The notes below the pieces were generated by a model that worked only from the letters and a program-made list of their open reading frames with translations, searched no databases and was not told the origin of the DNA. The position numbers and the translations under genes are program-made. DNA of 28,389 bases, taken from UBA2428 sp002343545 (GTDB lineage: Bacteria > Bdellovibrionota > UBA2428). The first letter of the stretch is position 1. Each line of letters starts with the position of its first letter. Of this stretch, positions 16,513 to 24,722 are shown one piece after another. The DNA is taken from positions 1 to 28,389 of the forward strand of contig CALFZE010000117.1 in assembly GCA_937952285.1 (NCBI GenBank), read 5' to 3'.

Positions 16513-17802
16513 ATGCACGCGTTTCGTCTCTCCCTTGTGCCCCTGAGCTTCGTCCTGGCGTTCTCCGCTTCGGCCGCCGTCCTCAACGCCGCCGAGATCC
16601 GGCGCTCGTTGGGCGTCGTTCAGCTTTCGCGCGAAGCGTTCCGTCGTCCCGTCCGCGTGGCTATCCTCGACAACGGCTTCGAAGGGTTCCGCGAAGGGCA
16701 CCGCGACGTCCTGCCGGGCACCCGCTTCTTCGCGGGTCCCGTAAACGCTTCGGCCGCCACGGCGCACGGATTCGGAATGGCGCAGATCCTGAGCGCCGTC
16801 GTCGGCGATCGCCGTGACCTGCAGCTCGACCTGATCGACACGAACGGCTTCTCCAACCTGAAAGCGGCCGTGGAAGGGCTCGTTGAACGCCGGACGGACG
16901 TCGTGCTCTACAGCCAGAACTGGGAGTTCGGCGGCAACTTCGACGGCGGCGGTTTCATCAACCGGCTCGTCGATCGCGCCGTCGACGCCGGCGCGCTTTG
17001 GATCAACGCGGCCGGCAACCACCACGGCCTCAGCTTCGAGGGACGCGTCGTCTCGGCGGGCGTCGGCCAAGCGTTGCAACTCCGCGCCGGCGCCGAAGGC
17101 CCGTGGCTCGCGGTCGATTCTTTCCTCGACGCGAACGCGCTTTCGATCACGCTCAGCTGGAGCGACTTCACGGACGACGAAACCCACCGCACCTTCAAGG
17201 ATCTCGACCTCGAGATCGTCGGGCCCGACGGGAAGGCCGTCGACTTCCCGAACCGCCGCCAGATCGGCCTCGACCCGAGCGACGCCGACCCCCTCCTCTC
17301 GGCGCACGCCCGCGAAACGGGACGCGTCGAGCTCCAACGCGGACGCTACTTTTTTCGAGTCATCGACCGCTCGGGCAATTTTTCCGCGACGGATCGCCTG
17401 CGGGTCGTCCTGACGCCGCGCAACCCCGACGCCGTGCGCTTCCGCGACGCGACCTACGCGGCCGAGATCCTCGCGCCCGCCGACCACGCGCGCGCGCTCA
17501 CCGTGGGCGAGTGCGGATCGATCTCGTCGGTGGGACCCACGCGCGACGGCCGCGCCAAGCCCGACGTCGCGGTGAGCGACGCGCGCGTTTTCTTCTCGGA
17601 CGGCCAGTCGAGCTCGGGCTCTTCGAACGCCGCCGCCATGCTCGCGGGCGTGGTGGCCCTGCTCAAGGGCCGGGACCCCGCGCTCGACGGCGCCAAGCTT
17701 CTCGCGTGGGCGCGCGAGCTGCGCAACCTGAGCCCCCGCTGCGGCGGCGAGGCCCCGCGTTGGCGCCTGCCCTCCCCCGTCGAATTGGAACGACTTCGCT
17801 GA
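16513..17802 (+). CDS. Divergent secreted subtilase (S8) with internal beta domain
   Basis: A 429-residue exported protein with a signal peptide of about 22-27 residues. Subtilase elements are present but altered: Asp53 in VAILDNGFEGF, His85 in TAHGFGMAQIL (usual HGT), Asn169 in NAAGNHHG, and Ser371 in SGSSNAAAMLAGVVALL (usual GTSMAAPHVAG). All triad residues are kept, so activity is possible, but the substitutions beside them are unusual. Between the oxyanion Asn and the catalytic Ser, roughly residues 175-325, lies a beta-rich insertion (SITLSWSDFTDDET, LDLEIVGPDGK, GRYFFRVIDRSGNF) like a PPC/P-type jelly roll. It has no long propeptide. A TAGTCT box is 9 nt before the ATG. Substrate unknown. 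Confidence 0.82.
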   Translation: MHAFRLSLVPLSFVLAFSASAAVLNAAEIRRSLGVVQLSREAFRRPVRVAILDNGFEGFREGHRDVLPGTRFFAGPVNASAATAHGFGMAQILSAVVGDRRDLQLDLIDTNGFSNLKAAVEGLVERRTDVVLYSQNWEFGGNFDGGGFINRLVDRAVDAGALWINAAGNHHGLSFEGRVVSAGVGQALQLRAGAEGPWLAVDSFLDANALSITLSWSDFTDDETHRTFKDLDLEIVGPDGKAVDFPNRRQIGLDPSDADPLLSAHARETGRVELQRGRYFFRVIDRSGNFSATDRLRVVLTPRNPDAVRFRDATYAAEILAPADHARALTVGECGSISSVGPTRDGRAKPDVAVSDARVFFSDGQSSSGSSNAAAMLAGVVALLKGRDPALDGAKLLAWARELRNLSPRCGGEAPRWRLPSPVELERLR

Positions 17803-17815
17803 TAGAACGCTTTTC

Positions 17816-18286
<471 letters not shown>

Positions 18287-18290
18287 GGAC

Positions 18291-18476
18291 CTAGACGCTC
18301 GTCGGCGGTTCTTTGGGCTTGTTCGCTTCGGCGGGCTTTTCGTCGTCCAGACCTTCCATGCCCTTCTTGAAGCCGCGGATCGCTTTGCCCAAGCTGACGC
18401 CGATGCCTTCGAGACGGCCCGGGCCGAAAACGAGCAGGATGATGACGAGCAGGATAATAAGATGCCAGGTCGACAT
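18291..18476 (-). CDS. tatA: Sec-independent translocase subunit TatA
   Basis: TatA oligomerises at the inner membrane to let folded proteins with twin-arginine signals cross. The 61-residue protein has the usual design: a short N-terminus, one hydrophobic helix (about 4-18, ending VFGPGRL with the conserved Phe-Gly hinge), an amphipathic helix with the LGKAIRGFKKGM signature and a charged, disordered tail. It is alone, without tatB or tatC nearby. TAAGCT lies 9 nt before the ATG and there is no Shine-Dalgarno. Confidence 0.95.
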   Translation of the reverse strand: MSTWHLIILLVIILLVFGPGRLEGIGVSLGKAIRGFKKGMEGLDDEKPAEANKPKEPPTSV

Positions 18477-18676
18477 GATGTCGATAGCTTAGCAGAGAGC
18501 GCCGCCTAGTCCCGTCCCTTTTGTAAACCCGCAAAAGATCTCGATCCCCTTCCCACCCACGCAAGCAAGGCAGCGAATTCAAAGACTTTTTTGCGTAGTT
18601 ATTTTTCGGATCATTCCGCTCAACTTTCGGTCCCCAAGTTCCGAAAACGGGGGGATTGCAACTTAAGGGGAGATCC

Positions 18677-21142
18677 ATGCTCACACTCATGCGCCGATAT
18701 TCCATGCTTAGTCTCGTTCTGCCTTCGATGCTCGTAAGCTCTTTTGCGCGAGCCGAAACGGATTGCGGCGCCGTCGTCAAAGCGGTCGTCGAAGCCCGCG
18801 CCAAGATCGCGGAGGCCGACGCCGGGAAGAAGCTCCAAAAATACGTCGTCGTCAAACCGAAGGGCTGGCTCCCGAACCGTGGACCCGTGACGTACTTCTA
18901 CGACACGGCCCGCAAGATGATTCAGCGTTGGAACAAGCACTTCCACCCCGTCGGGTCCCTCGACACCTCCCACCGCCATCTCGCTTCGTCCAAGGTCGCG
19001 CTTTGGAGCGACTTCGTGAAACAAGGCTTCTTGGACATCGGCGACGACGGCGTGCCGACCAGCCCGACCCAACTCGATTTCCTTCGCAAGTTCTTCGGCG
19101 AGAGCTCCCGCACGACTTTCAAGAAAGAGCAGGTCGAGCAGATCCGCGCGACGAAGGATTTCATCGAAAAGTCGAAGGCCCTCATCGAGTACCGTCCGGA
19201 CGGCGGCAACGCCGTGGCCGACGACGTCGTCGAGACGATCGCCAAGATCAAGGCTTTCTCGAACGACCAAAGAACGATCATGACCGAGCTCAGTTCCGTG
19301 CTGTACGAAATGGAATCCATCCGCTCGCTCTTCGGCGAGTATAAAGTACCGGAGATCCTCGGCGACGTGCCGGGCATCAACCGCATGGCGGTCTTCTCCG
19401 AATTTCCGCGGGAAGGCGTCGTCAACGAGATTCCGAAGTTCGGCGACCGCGCCGCTTTCTCGGCGACCTACGCCAACGCCGAAGACGCCGCCGTGCGCCT
19501 GAAGGCCCTGCGCGACAAGGTCGAGGACCTCAAAGGCAAGTCGAAGCAGCGTTCGCTCGACCAGGTCATCTACTTCAAGATCGTCGAAACCTACCACACG
19601 ATGCACCACCGCGAGTTGCAGGCGATGCAGCTCAAGTTCGGTAAGGAGATCCAGCTTCCCAAAGTTTGGCTCGACGTGATGGGCCAGATCGCCTCGGTCT
19701 TCGAAGGCGGCGTCTTCGGCGGCAAGTGGGCCAAGGATTACGCTCCCAACAGCGCCGCGACGGGCGCCGTCAAGAAAGTCCAGTTCACGGCCGAGCTCAT
19801 GGCTTGGCTCAAGAACCGCATGCAAGTGCTGAAGGACGAGAAGACGCAGAGCTGGATCAAGAACACGCAAGAGTGGATGGAAGCCGCCATCAAGGCGAAA
19901 GACCAGACCTTCGATCAACTCGGCCTCCGGGCTCTCAAAGAAGACGCGGACGTCGTCCAAAACTGGCGTTGGACGCGAATCGGTCGGGCGAGCCTCGGCT
20001 TCCTCGGTATCGTCGGCGGTGGCGGCGGACTCAAAGCCGTCATCGACCATCTGACCCAGGAAGCGCCCGAGATCGCGAAAATGCGCGTCAAGCGCGAGGA
20101 GTGCATCTCGGCGGAGCACGAAGAAGACGCCGAACTCCCCTGCCGCGAGTACCTCCAGCTCAAGTTCCCGGGCAAGACCCTGGCCGCAAACCACGGTTTG
20201 CTCGACATCACGAAGAACGGCAAATTCGTGGACAAAGAAGTCCAGGCCGAAGTCCAGTTGCTCGTGCAGGATCGCATGCGACGCTTCAAGGAACGCCAAG
20301 CGGTCGAAGGCGCTTCGCTCGCCTGGACCGAAGAGATGGGCAAGAGCGATCCCTCGTCGCTGGGCTTCCGCAACGACCTGCAGAAGGGACCGACCCTGAC
20401 CCCGGCCGAGATCGCCGAGAAGAAGACCCGTTCGCAGAAATTCTTCGAGGTCATGTTGGGCGTGCCGCCCACCGCGGCACTGCAAGAGGCCTACAAACAC
20501 GACAGCCGCGAAGCGGACCCCGCCAAGAAGAAGCTGGCCCCGCTCTACGCCGAACTCGTCAAATCGTTCGTCAAAGTGCAGCCCGAGGGCATGTGGAACC
20601 GTTTCATGGCGAAGTTCAAGAAGGGCGAAGAGAACTCGCCCTTCGAACGGACTTTCCTGCGCTTTAACCACACGATCGCGATGAGCAACCCCGAGGCCCT
20701 CCAACACACCTTGGAGATCCTCTTCGCCCAACTCGAGCGGGAAAAGCTGATCGCGTCGATGATCGAAGAGCGTCTCGCCCCGAACGCGAACCTCGAGCAA
20801 ATCGAAGAGAACGAGAACCTCAACCGGGATCGCCTCTCTTCGATCGATCGTCTCATCGACAGCCGGATCCGGCTCTTGCAGGTCATCCCGGCCGCCATGG
20901 ATATGAGCACGCCCGGCCGTTACAACACGAAGCTGGGCTTGGCCTCGGACTTGAGCGACATCCTCCAGATCCGGAGCGGTCAGCTCGACGGCGAGCTCGA
21001 GAATGCTCGGTCCAAGAACGAGAACGACCGCGCGGAAGCCGAGCTCCGCAACCGGGTCGAACTCAGCCGCGAGCAACCGATGGGTGACGACAACGCCGCC
21101 GCCGGAGAAGGTCGGCGCGACGAAGGGGACGTTCCGAACTAA
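18677..21142 (+). CDS. Large exported protein of unknown function
   Basis: An 821-residue protein. The start at 18677 is chosen because AAGGGGAG precedes it and because it opens a signal peptide (MLTLMRRYSMLSLVLPSMLVSSFARA, cut before ETDCGAVV; internal ATGs exist). The mature chain is mostly helical and highly charged. Near residue 435 a glycine-rich weakly hydrophobic stretch (IGRASLGFLGIVGGGGGLKAV) follows WRWTR and could be a membrane hairpin or a loop. There are only a few cysteines (CGAV at the start; EECISAEHEEDAELPC, which could pair). The C-terminus is acidic. No domain was recognised. The 200 bp upstream hold a CTTTTG/CAAAAG hairpin (18518-18537), a TTTCGG/CCGAAA repeat (18625-18646) and AT-richer DNA without a clear promoter. 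Confidence 0.8.
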   Translation: MLTLMRRYSMLSLVLPSMLVSSFARAETDCGAVVKAVVEARAKIAEADAGKKLQKYVVVKPKGWLPNRGPVTYFYDTARKMIQRWNKHFHPVGSLDTSHRHLASSKVALWSDFVKQGFLDIGDDGVPTSPTQLDFLRKFFGESSRTTFKKEQVEQIRATKDFIEKSKALIEYRPDGGNAVADDVVETIAKIKAFSNDQRTIMTELSSVLYEMESIRSLFGEYKVPEILGDVPGINRMAVFSEFPREGVVNEIPKFGDRAAFSATYANAEDAAVRLKALRDKVEDLKGKSKQRSLDQVIYFKIVETYHTMHHRELQAMQLKFGKEIQLPKVWLDVMGQIASVFEGGVFGGKWAKDYAPNSAATGAVKKVQFTAELMAWLKNRMQVLKDEKTQSWIKNTQEWMEAAIKAKDQTFDQLGLRALKEDADVVQNWRWTRIGRASLGFLGIVGGGGGLKAVIDHLTQEAPEIAKMRVKREECISAEHEEDAELPCREYLQLKFPGKTLAANHGLLDITKNGKFVDKEVQAEVQLLVQDRMRRFKERQAVEGASLAWTEEMGKSDPSSLGFRNDLQKGPTLTPAEIAEKKTRSQKFFEVMLGVPPTAALQEAYKHDSREADPAKKKLAPLYAELVKSFVKVQPEGMWNRFMAKFKKGEENSPFERTFLRFNHTIAMSNPEALQHTLEILFAQLEREKLIASMIEERLAPNANLEQIEENENLNRDRLSSIDRLIDSRIRLLQVIPAAMDMSTPGRYNTKLGLASDLSDILQIRSGQLDGELENARSKNENDRAEAELRNRVELSREQPMGDDNAAAGEGRRDEGDVPN

Positions 21143-21154
21143 GATGACACGCGG

Positions 21155-21259
21155 CTAAAAACGCGCAAAAATGAGATGACCGCTAGGCGGTCGCGACGAA
21201 TCGTATGTCGATACGTGAGCCGCGGCCAACACCGCGGGCCCTCGTTTTGCGCGTTTTAG
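21155..21259. other. Intergenic region with four nested or adjacent hairpins
   Basis: CTAAAA(A)CGCGCAAAA at 21155-21170 pairs with TTTTGCGCGTTTTAG at 21245-21259 (15 bp, one extra A). Inside are three further hairpins: GACCGC-TAG-GCGGTC (21178-21192), CGTAT-GTCG-ATACG (21202-21215) and CCGCGG with a 6-nt loop (21220-21237). It lies between convergent genes and includes the stop codon of the DksA-like gene, so a bidirectional terminator is the simplest reading. Confidence 0.5.
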
Positions 21260-21732
21260 TCTTCGGAGGGGCCGGTGGCTCCGCCGCCGCCGCTGTCATC
21301 GGCGTCGTAGGAACCCGGGTAGCCCGCGATCGCGCCGCTACCGCCCGAACGGTTCTTGCGACGCCGTTCCATTTCTTGCTGGGCTTCGAGCGAGAGACGG
21401 GTCCAGGGCGAAGCCGAAAGACGCTTGAAGCCGATCGGCTCCTCGGTCTCTTCGCAAACGCCGTAGCTACCCTCGTCCATGCGGTCGAGGGCTTCTTGAA
21501 CTTCGTATTCGAGTTGTTTTTTGCCGTCCAAGACGAGCTGGGTGCGCTGCATCTCTTCTTCGAAGCTCGAGCGATCGACTTCGTCGGCGGCGCCTTTGTC
21601 GTCGTTGTCGTCTTCCGTCAGGATGAGCTCGAGCTCCTTGATTTCGGACGCGAGCGAGGTGCGCTTGGCTTCCAGCTTCGTGCGAAGCTCCTTGAGTTGT
21701 TCGGCCGAGAGCCCGGAAGCATTGAACGACAT
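21256..21732 (-). CDS. DksA/TraR-like protein with degenerate zinc finger
   Basis: A 158-residue cytoplasmic protein. DksA proteins enter the RNA polymerase secondary channel and, with ppGpp, tune promoters. The N-terminal coiled-coil (about 8-85) carries the tip motif D50-E-V-D53-R-S55 in place of the usual DxxDxA, followed by FEEEMQRTQLVLDGKKQLEYEVQEALDRMDEGSYGVC. Only Cys93 of the four finger positions remains; the others are Thr96, Ser114 and Ala117, while the scaffold EPIGFKRLSASPWTRLSLEAQQE is kept. A glycine-rich acidic tail (130-158) is extra. Start at 21732 follows GAGGAGG with 7-nt spacing and a good promoter. A general stress or growth-control role is likely; single-cysteine DksA variants are known in other bacteria. 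Confidence 0.88.
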   Translation of the reverse strand: MSFNASGLSAEQLKELRTKLEAKRTSLASEIKELELILTEDDNDDKGAADEVDRSSFEEEMQRTQLVLDGKKQLEYEVQEALDRMDEGSYGVCEETEEPIGFKRLSASPWTRLSLEAQQEMERRRKNRSGGSGAIAGYPGSYDADDSGGGGATGPSED

Positions 21733-21760
21733 GGTAGAACCTCCTCGAAAAGAGCCCCCA

Positions 21761-21789
21761 TCCTTATCGTTTTCGCCAAGCGCGGGCAA
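21761..21789 (-). promoter_or_regulatory. Putative promoter of the DksA-like gene (TTGCCC, 17 bp, TAAGGA)
   Basis: On the minus strand TTGCCC (21789-21784) and TAAGGA (21766-21761) are 17 bp apart and lie about 28 nt before the ATG. The leader has room for the strong GAGGAGG Shine-Dalgarno, unlike the leaderless genes of the window. Confidence 0.45.
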
Positions 21790-21859
21790 GGTCCCGCACT
21801 TGCTGTGACGAAAATGCCAAGGGGCCTCAGGGCTCCTTTCGAAGCTCGGTAAAGACTTC

Positions 21860-22016
21860 TTAGGTGGAGAGGCCGAGGGGCGAAGGCTAAACGAAGCCCT
21901 CTGGCAGTCCCGGAATGGCGAGTTCGCCGAACAGGCGGCTGAGGGACCCCATATTTTGGGGAGGGAAACTCGCTATTCCGGGACGGCCTCAATTCTGAGG
22001 CCGTTCCCTTTTTTTT
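21860..22016 (+). ncRNA. Candidate structured non-coding RNA, class unknown
   Basis: This gene-free stretch folds extensively on the plus strand. A hairpin GGCCGAGGG (21871-21879) with CCCTC-GGC (21897-21905, one bulge) is followed by an 18-bp helix: 21907-21924 pairs with 21967-21984 with a single G-U. That helix encloses two small hairpins, CGCC/GGCG (21925-21937) and CCCC/GGGG (21947-21961), giving a three-way junction. A textbook terminator follows at once. Both neighbouring genes are on the minus strand, so it is not a leader of either; it would be a free-standing RNA of about 150 nt. A TAAAGA at 21850-21855 could be its -10. Motifs of 6S RNA, SRP RNA, RNase P and tmRNA were not seen. 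Ends are approximate. Confidence 0.6.
21983..22016 (+). terminator. Strong intrinsic terminator of the candidate ncRNA
   Basis: ACGGCCTCA (21983-21991) and TGAGGCCGT (21996-22004) form a perfect 9-bp stem with a 4-nt loop, followed by TCCC and eight T (22009-22016). It ends 26 nt before the convergent mrp stop and has no plus-strand protein gene upstream of it other than the distant 821-residue gene. Confidence 0.85.
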
Positions 22017-22042
22017 GGAATTAAATCGATCAGTTAAAACGG

Positions 22043-23170
<1,128 letters not shown>

Positions 23171-23306
23171 GATCAGGAGTGCTAGCAGGGGTCGACTCCG
23201 TAGAAAAGCCGCGCTCACGCATGCCGCGCCGCTCGATTGGCTTCTGGCACATTTTTGGGGCGCGCGACGGTGGAAGCCTCGGGTGGGCTCCGTTAACCTG
23301 AAAGCT

Positions 23307-24302
23307 ATGCAAAAAATCGCCCTTATCCGCGGGGACGGCATCGGTCCCGAAATCTCCGACGCCGTGACCGAGATCCTCAATACGGCCTGCCCGCAACTCG
23401 AATGGGTCCCGGTCGAAGCCGGCCTCGGCCTCATCGAAAAGATCGGCAAAGGGATCACCGACGAAGGGATCAAGACCCTGGCCGAGACCCGCATCTCGCT
23501 CAAGGGCCCCACGACGACTCCGGTCGGCGGCGGCCACCGCTCGATCAACGTGACGATCCGCAAGACGCTCGACCTCTTCGTGAACGTGCGCCCCGTGCGC
23601 TCGATCCCGGGCGTCGAGACTCCCTTCAAGAACGTCGACATGGTCATCGTGCGCGAGAACATCGAAGACACCTACGGCGGCGTCGAACATCGCCAGTCCG
23701 AGGACCTCGCGCAGTGCTTGCGATTCATCACGCGCAGCGGTTCGATCCGCTGCCACCGTTACGCCTTCGAGATGGCCCGCCGCGAGAAGCGCAAGAGGGT
23801 CACCTGCGTCCACAAAGCCAACATCATGAAGATCACCGACGGCCTGTGGCTCGACGCCTTCCGCGAGGTCGCCAAGGGCTACCCCGACATCCAGGCCGAC
23901 GACATCATCGTCGACAACTGCTGCATGCAGATGGTTTCGAAGCCCCAGCAGTTCGACGTGCTCGTGCTACCGAACCTCTTCGGCGACATCGTGAGCGACT
24001 TGGGCGCGGGCCTCGTGGGTGGACTCGGCGTCGCCTCGGGCGCGAACATCGGCACGTCGGGCGCTATCTTCGAACCCGTGCACGGCTCGGCCCCCGACAT
24101 CGCGGGCAAGGGCCTCGCCAACCCGACGGCCATGCTCTTCTCCGCGATCTCGATGCTGCGCCACCTCGCGCGCATCGACGAGGCCAACCGCGTCGAGCGC
24201 GCCTTGCTCGCGACGCTCGGCAACCCGGCTACCCGCACGAAGGACCTCGGCGGCACGCTCGGCACCCAAGATTTCAAACGCGCCCTTATCGCCAACCTTT
24301 AA
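23307..24302 (+). CDS. icd: Isocitrate dehydrogenase, catalytic part
   Basis: It oxidatively decarboxylates isocitrate to 2-oxoglutarate in the TCA cycle. The 331-residue cytoplasmic protein has the substrate loop S79-x-N81-x-x-x-R85 with R95 and R117, Tyr123, catalytic Lys170 in VHKANIMK, and metal ligands Asp203, Asp227 and Asp231. SINVTIRKTLDLFVNVRPVR and PVHGSAPDIAGKGLANPTA place it with the mitochondrial-like and Thermus/Rickettsia-type enzymes, not with E. coli Icd. Isopropylmalate dehydrogenase is less likely because the substrate loop has Ser79 and Asn81. Cofactor preference is not certain. TAACCT ends 7 nt before the ATG. A separate gene for the C-terminal domain follows 18 nt downstream in the same reading frame. 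Confidence 0.9.
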   Translation: MQKIALIRGDGIGPEISDAVTEILNTACPQLEWVPVEAGLGLIEKIGKGITDEGIKTLAETRISLKGPTTTPVGGGHRSINVTIRKTLDLFVNVRPVRSIPGVETPFKNVDMVIVRENIEDTYGGVEHRQSEDLAQCLRFITRSGSIRCHRYAFEMARREKRKRVTCVHKANIMKITDGLWLDAFREVAKGYPDIQADDIIVDNCCMQMVSKPQQFDVLVLPNLFGDIVSDLGAGLVGGLGVASGANIGTSGAIFEPVHGSAPDIAGKGLANPTAMLFSAISMLRHLARIDEANRVERALLATLGNPATRTKDLGGTLGTQDFKRALIANL

Positions 24303-24320
24303 GCGACGGAGACGAAAGAC

Positions 24321-24605
24321 ATGAAACTCGTCGGTATGGATGTTTTCGTGGTGAGCTCGGGACTGCCCAAAGTCCCCGAAAAAATCGCGGGCTTCGAACT
24401 CAAGGCCATCAGCAATCGCGGCACCAAGGTCTGGCCGGGGGCGACGCCCTCGATCCAGCTCACCGATTCCTTCGGTTGCCGCTACCTTTCGCCGAACCCG
24501 CAGCCGCTCGCCTTGCTCGAAGCCCTCGAGAAGGCCGGCTTCACGTGGGTCCACGTCGAGAAGCTGCACGACTTCGGCGACAAGCCCGGCTACAGCGCCC
24601 TCTAG
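24321..24605 (+). CDS. Stand-alone isocitrate dehydrogenase C-terminal domain
   Basis: A 94-residue protein resembling the C-terminal domain that is fused to the catalytic core in long isocitrate dehydrogenases (Rickettsia and Thermus type): MKLVGMDVFV at the start, LKAISNRGTKVWPG in the middle and FGDKPGYSAL at the end. In those enzymes the domain helps subunit assembly. Here it has its own GGAG (24309-24312) and ATG, 18 nt after the icd stop, and is in the same frame, so a single TAA separates the two. No other function is suggested by the sequence. The assignment is from memory of family sequences and is moderately sure; co-transcription with icd is clear. Confidence 0.7.
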   Translation: MKLVGMDVFVVSSGLPKVPEKIAGFELKAISNRGTKVWPGATPSIQLTDSFGCRYLSPNPQPLALLEALEKAGFTWVHVEKLHDFGDKPGYSAL

Positions 24606-24722
24606 AATTCATTTGGGAACCTCGTCTGCGGCGTCCTCGGTCGACTCATGTATAGGAATACATTTCGCTCCCTCGAGTCCGGGGGCGCCCAGCCTTGCAT
24701 CCAAGGCCCCCAAATGAATTCT
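24604..24722. repeat. 119-bp structured gap bounded by a 14-bp inverted repeat
   Basis: AGAATTCATTTGGG (24604-24617) and CCCAAATGAATTCT (24709-24722) are perfect inverted repeats. Each arm overlaps a stop codon of the two convergent genes. Inside lie ATGTAT-AGGA-ATACAT (24648-24663) and GCCTTG-CATC-CAAGGC (24692-24707). It may be a bidirectional terminator or a small non-autonomous element; no convincing target duplication is present. Confidence 0.55.

Noticed and set aside
21155..21259. tRNA gene or integron attC site suggested by the cloverleaf-like layout
   Set aside because: There is no T-loop GTTCGAAT-like motif, acceptor CCA logic or attC core GTTRRRY/RYYYAAC pairing, and one helix arm carries a stop codon of a real gene.
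21860..22016. 6S RNA, SRP RNA, RNase P RNA or tmRNA
   Set aside because: None of the conserved motifs of SRP, RNase P or tmRNA were found, and the three-way junction does not match the long open-bubble hairpin of 6S RNA.
23307..24302. 3-isopropylmalate dehydrogenase
   Set aside because: The substrate loop has Ser79 and Asn81 as in isocitrate enzymes, and the downstream gene resembles an isocitrate dehydrogenase C-terminal domain.
24604..24722. MITE or miniature insertion element
   Set aside because: No matching target-site duplication flanks the 14-bp arms and the arms coincide with gene stops, so a terminator role is at least as likely; kept only as a repeat.
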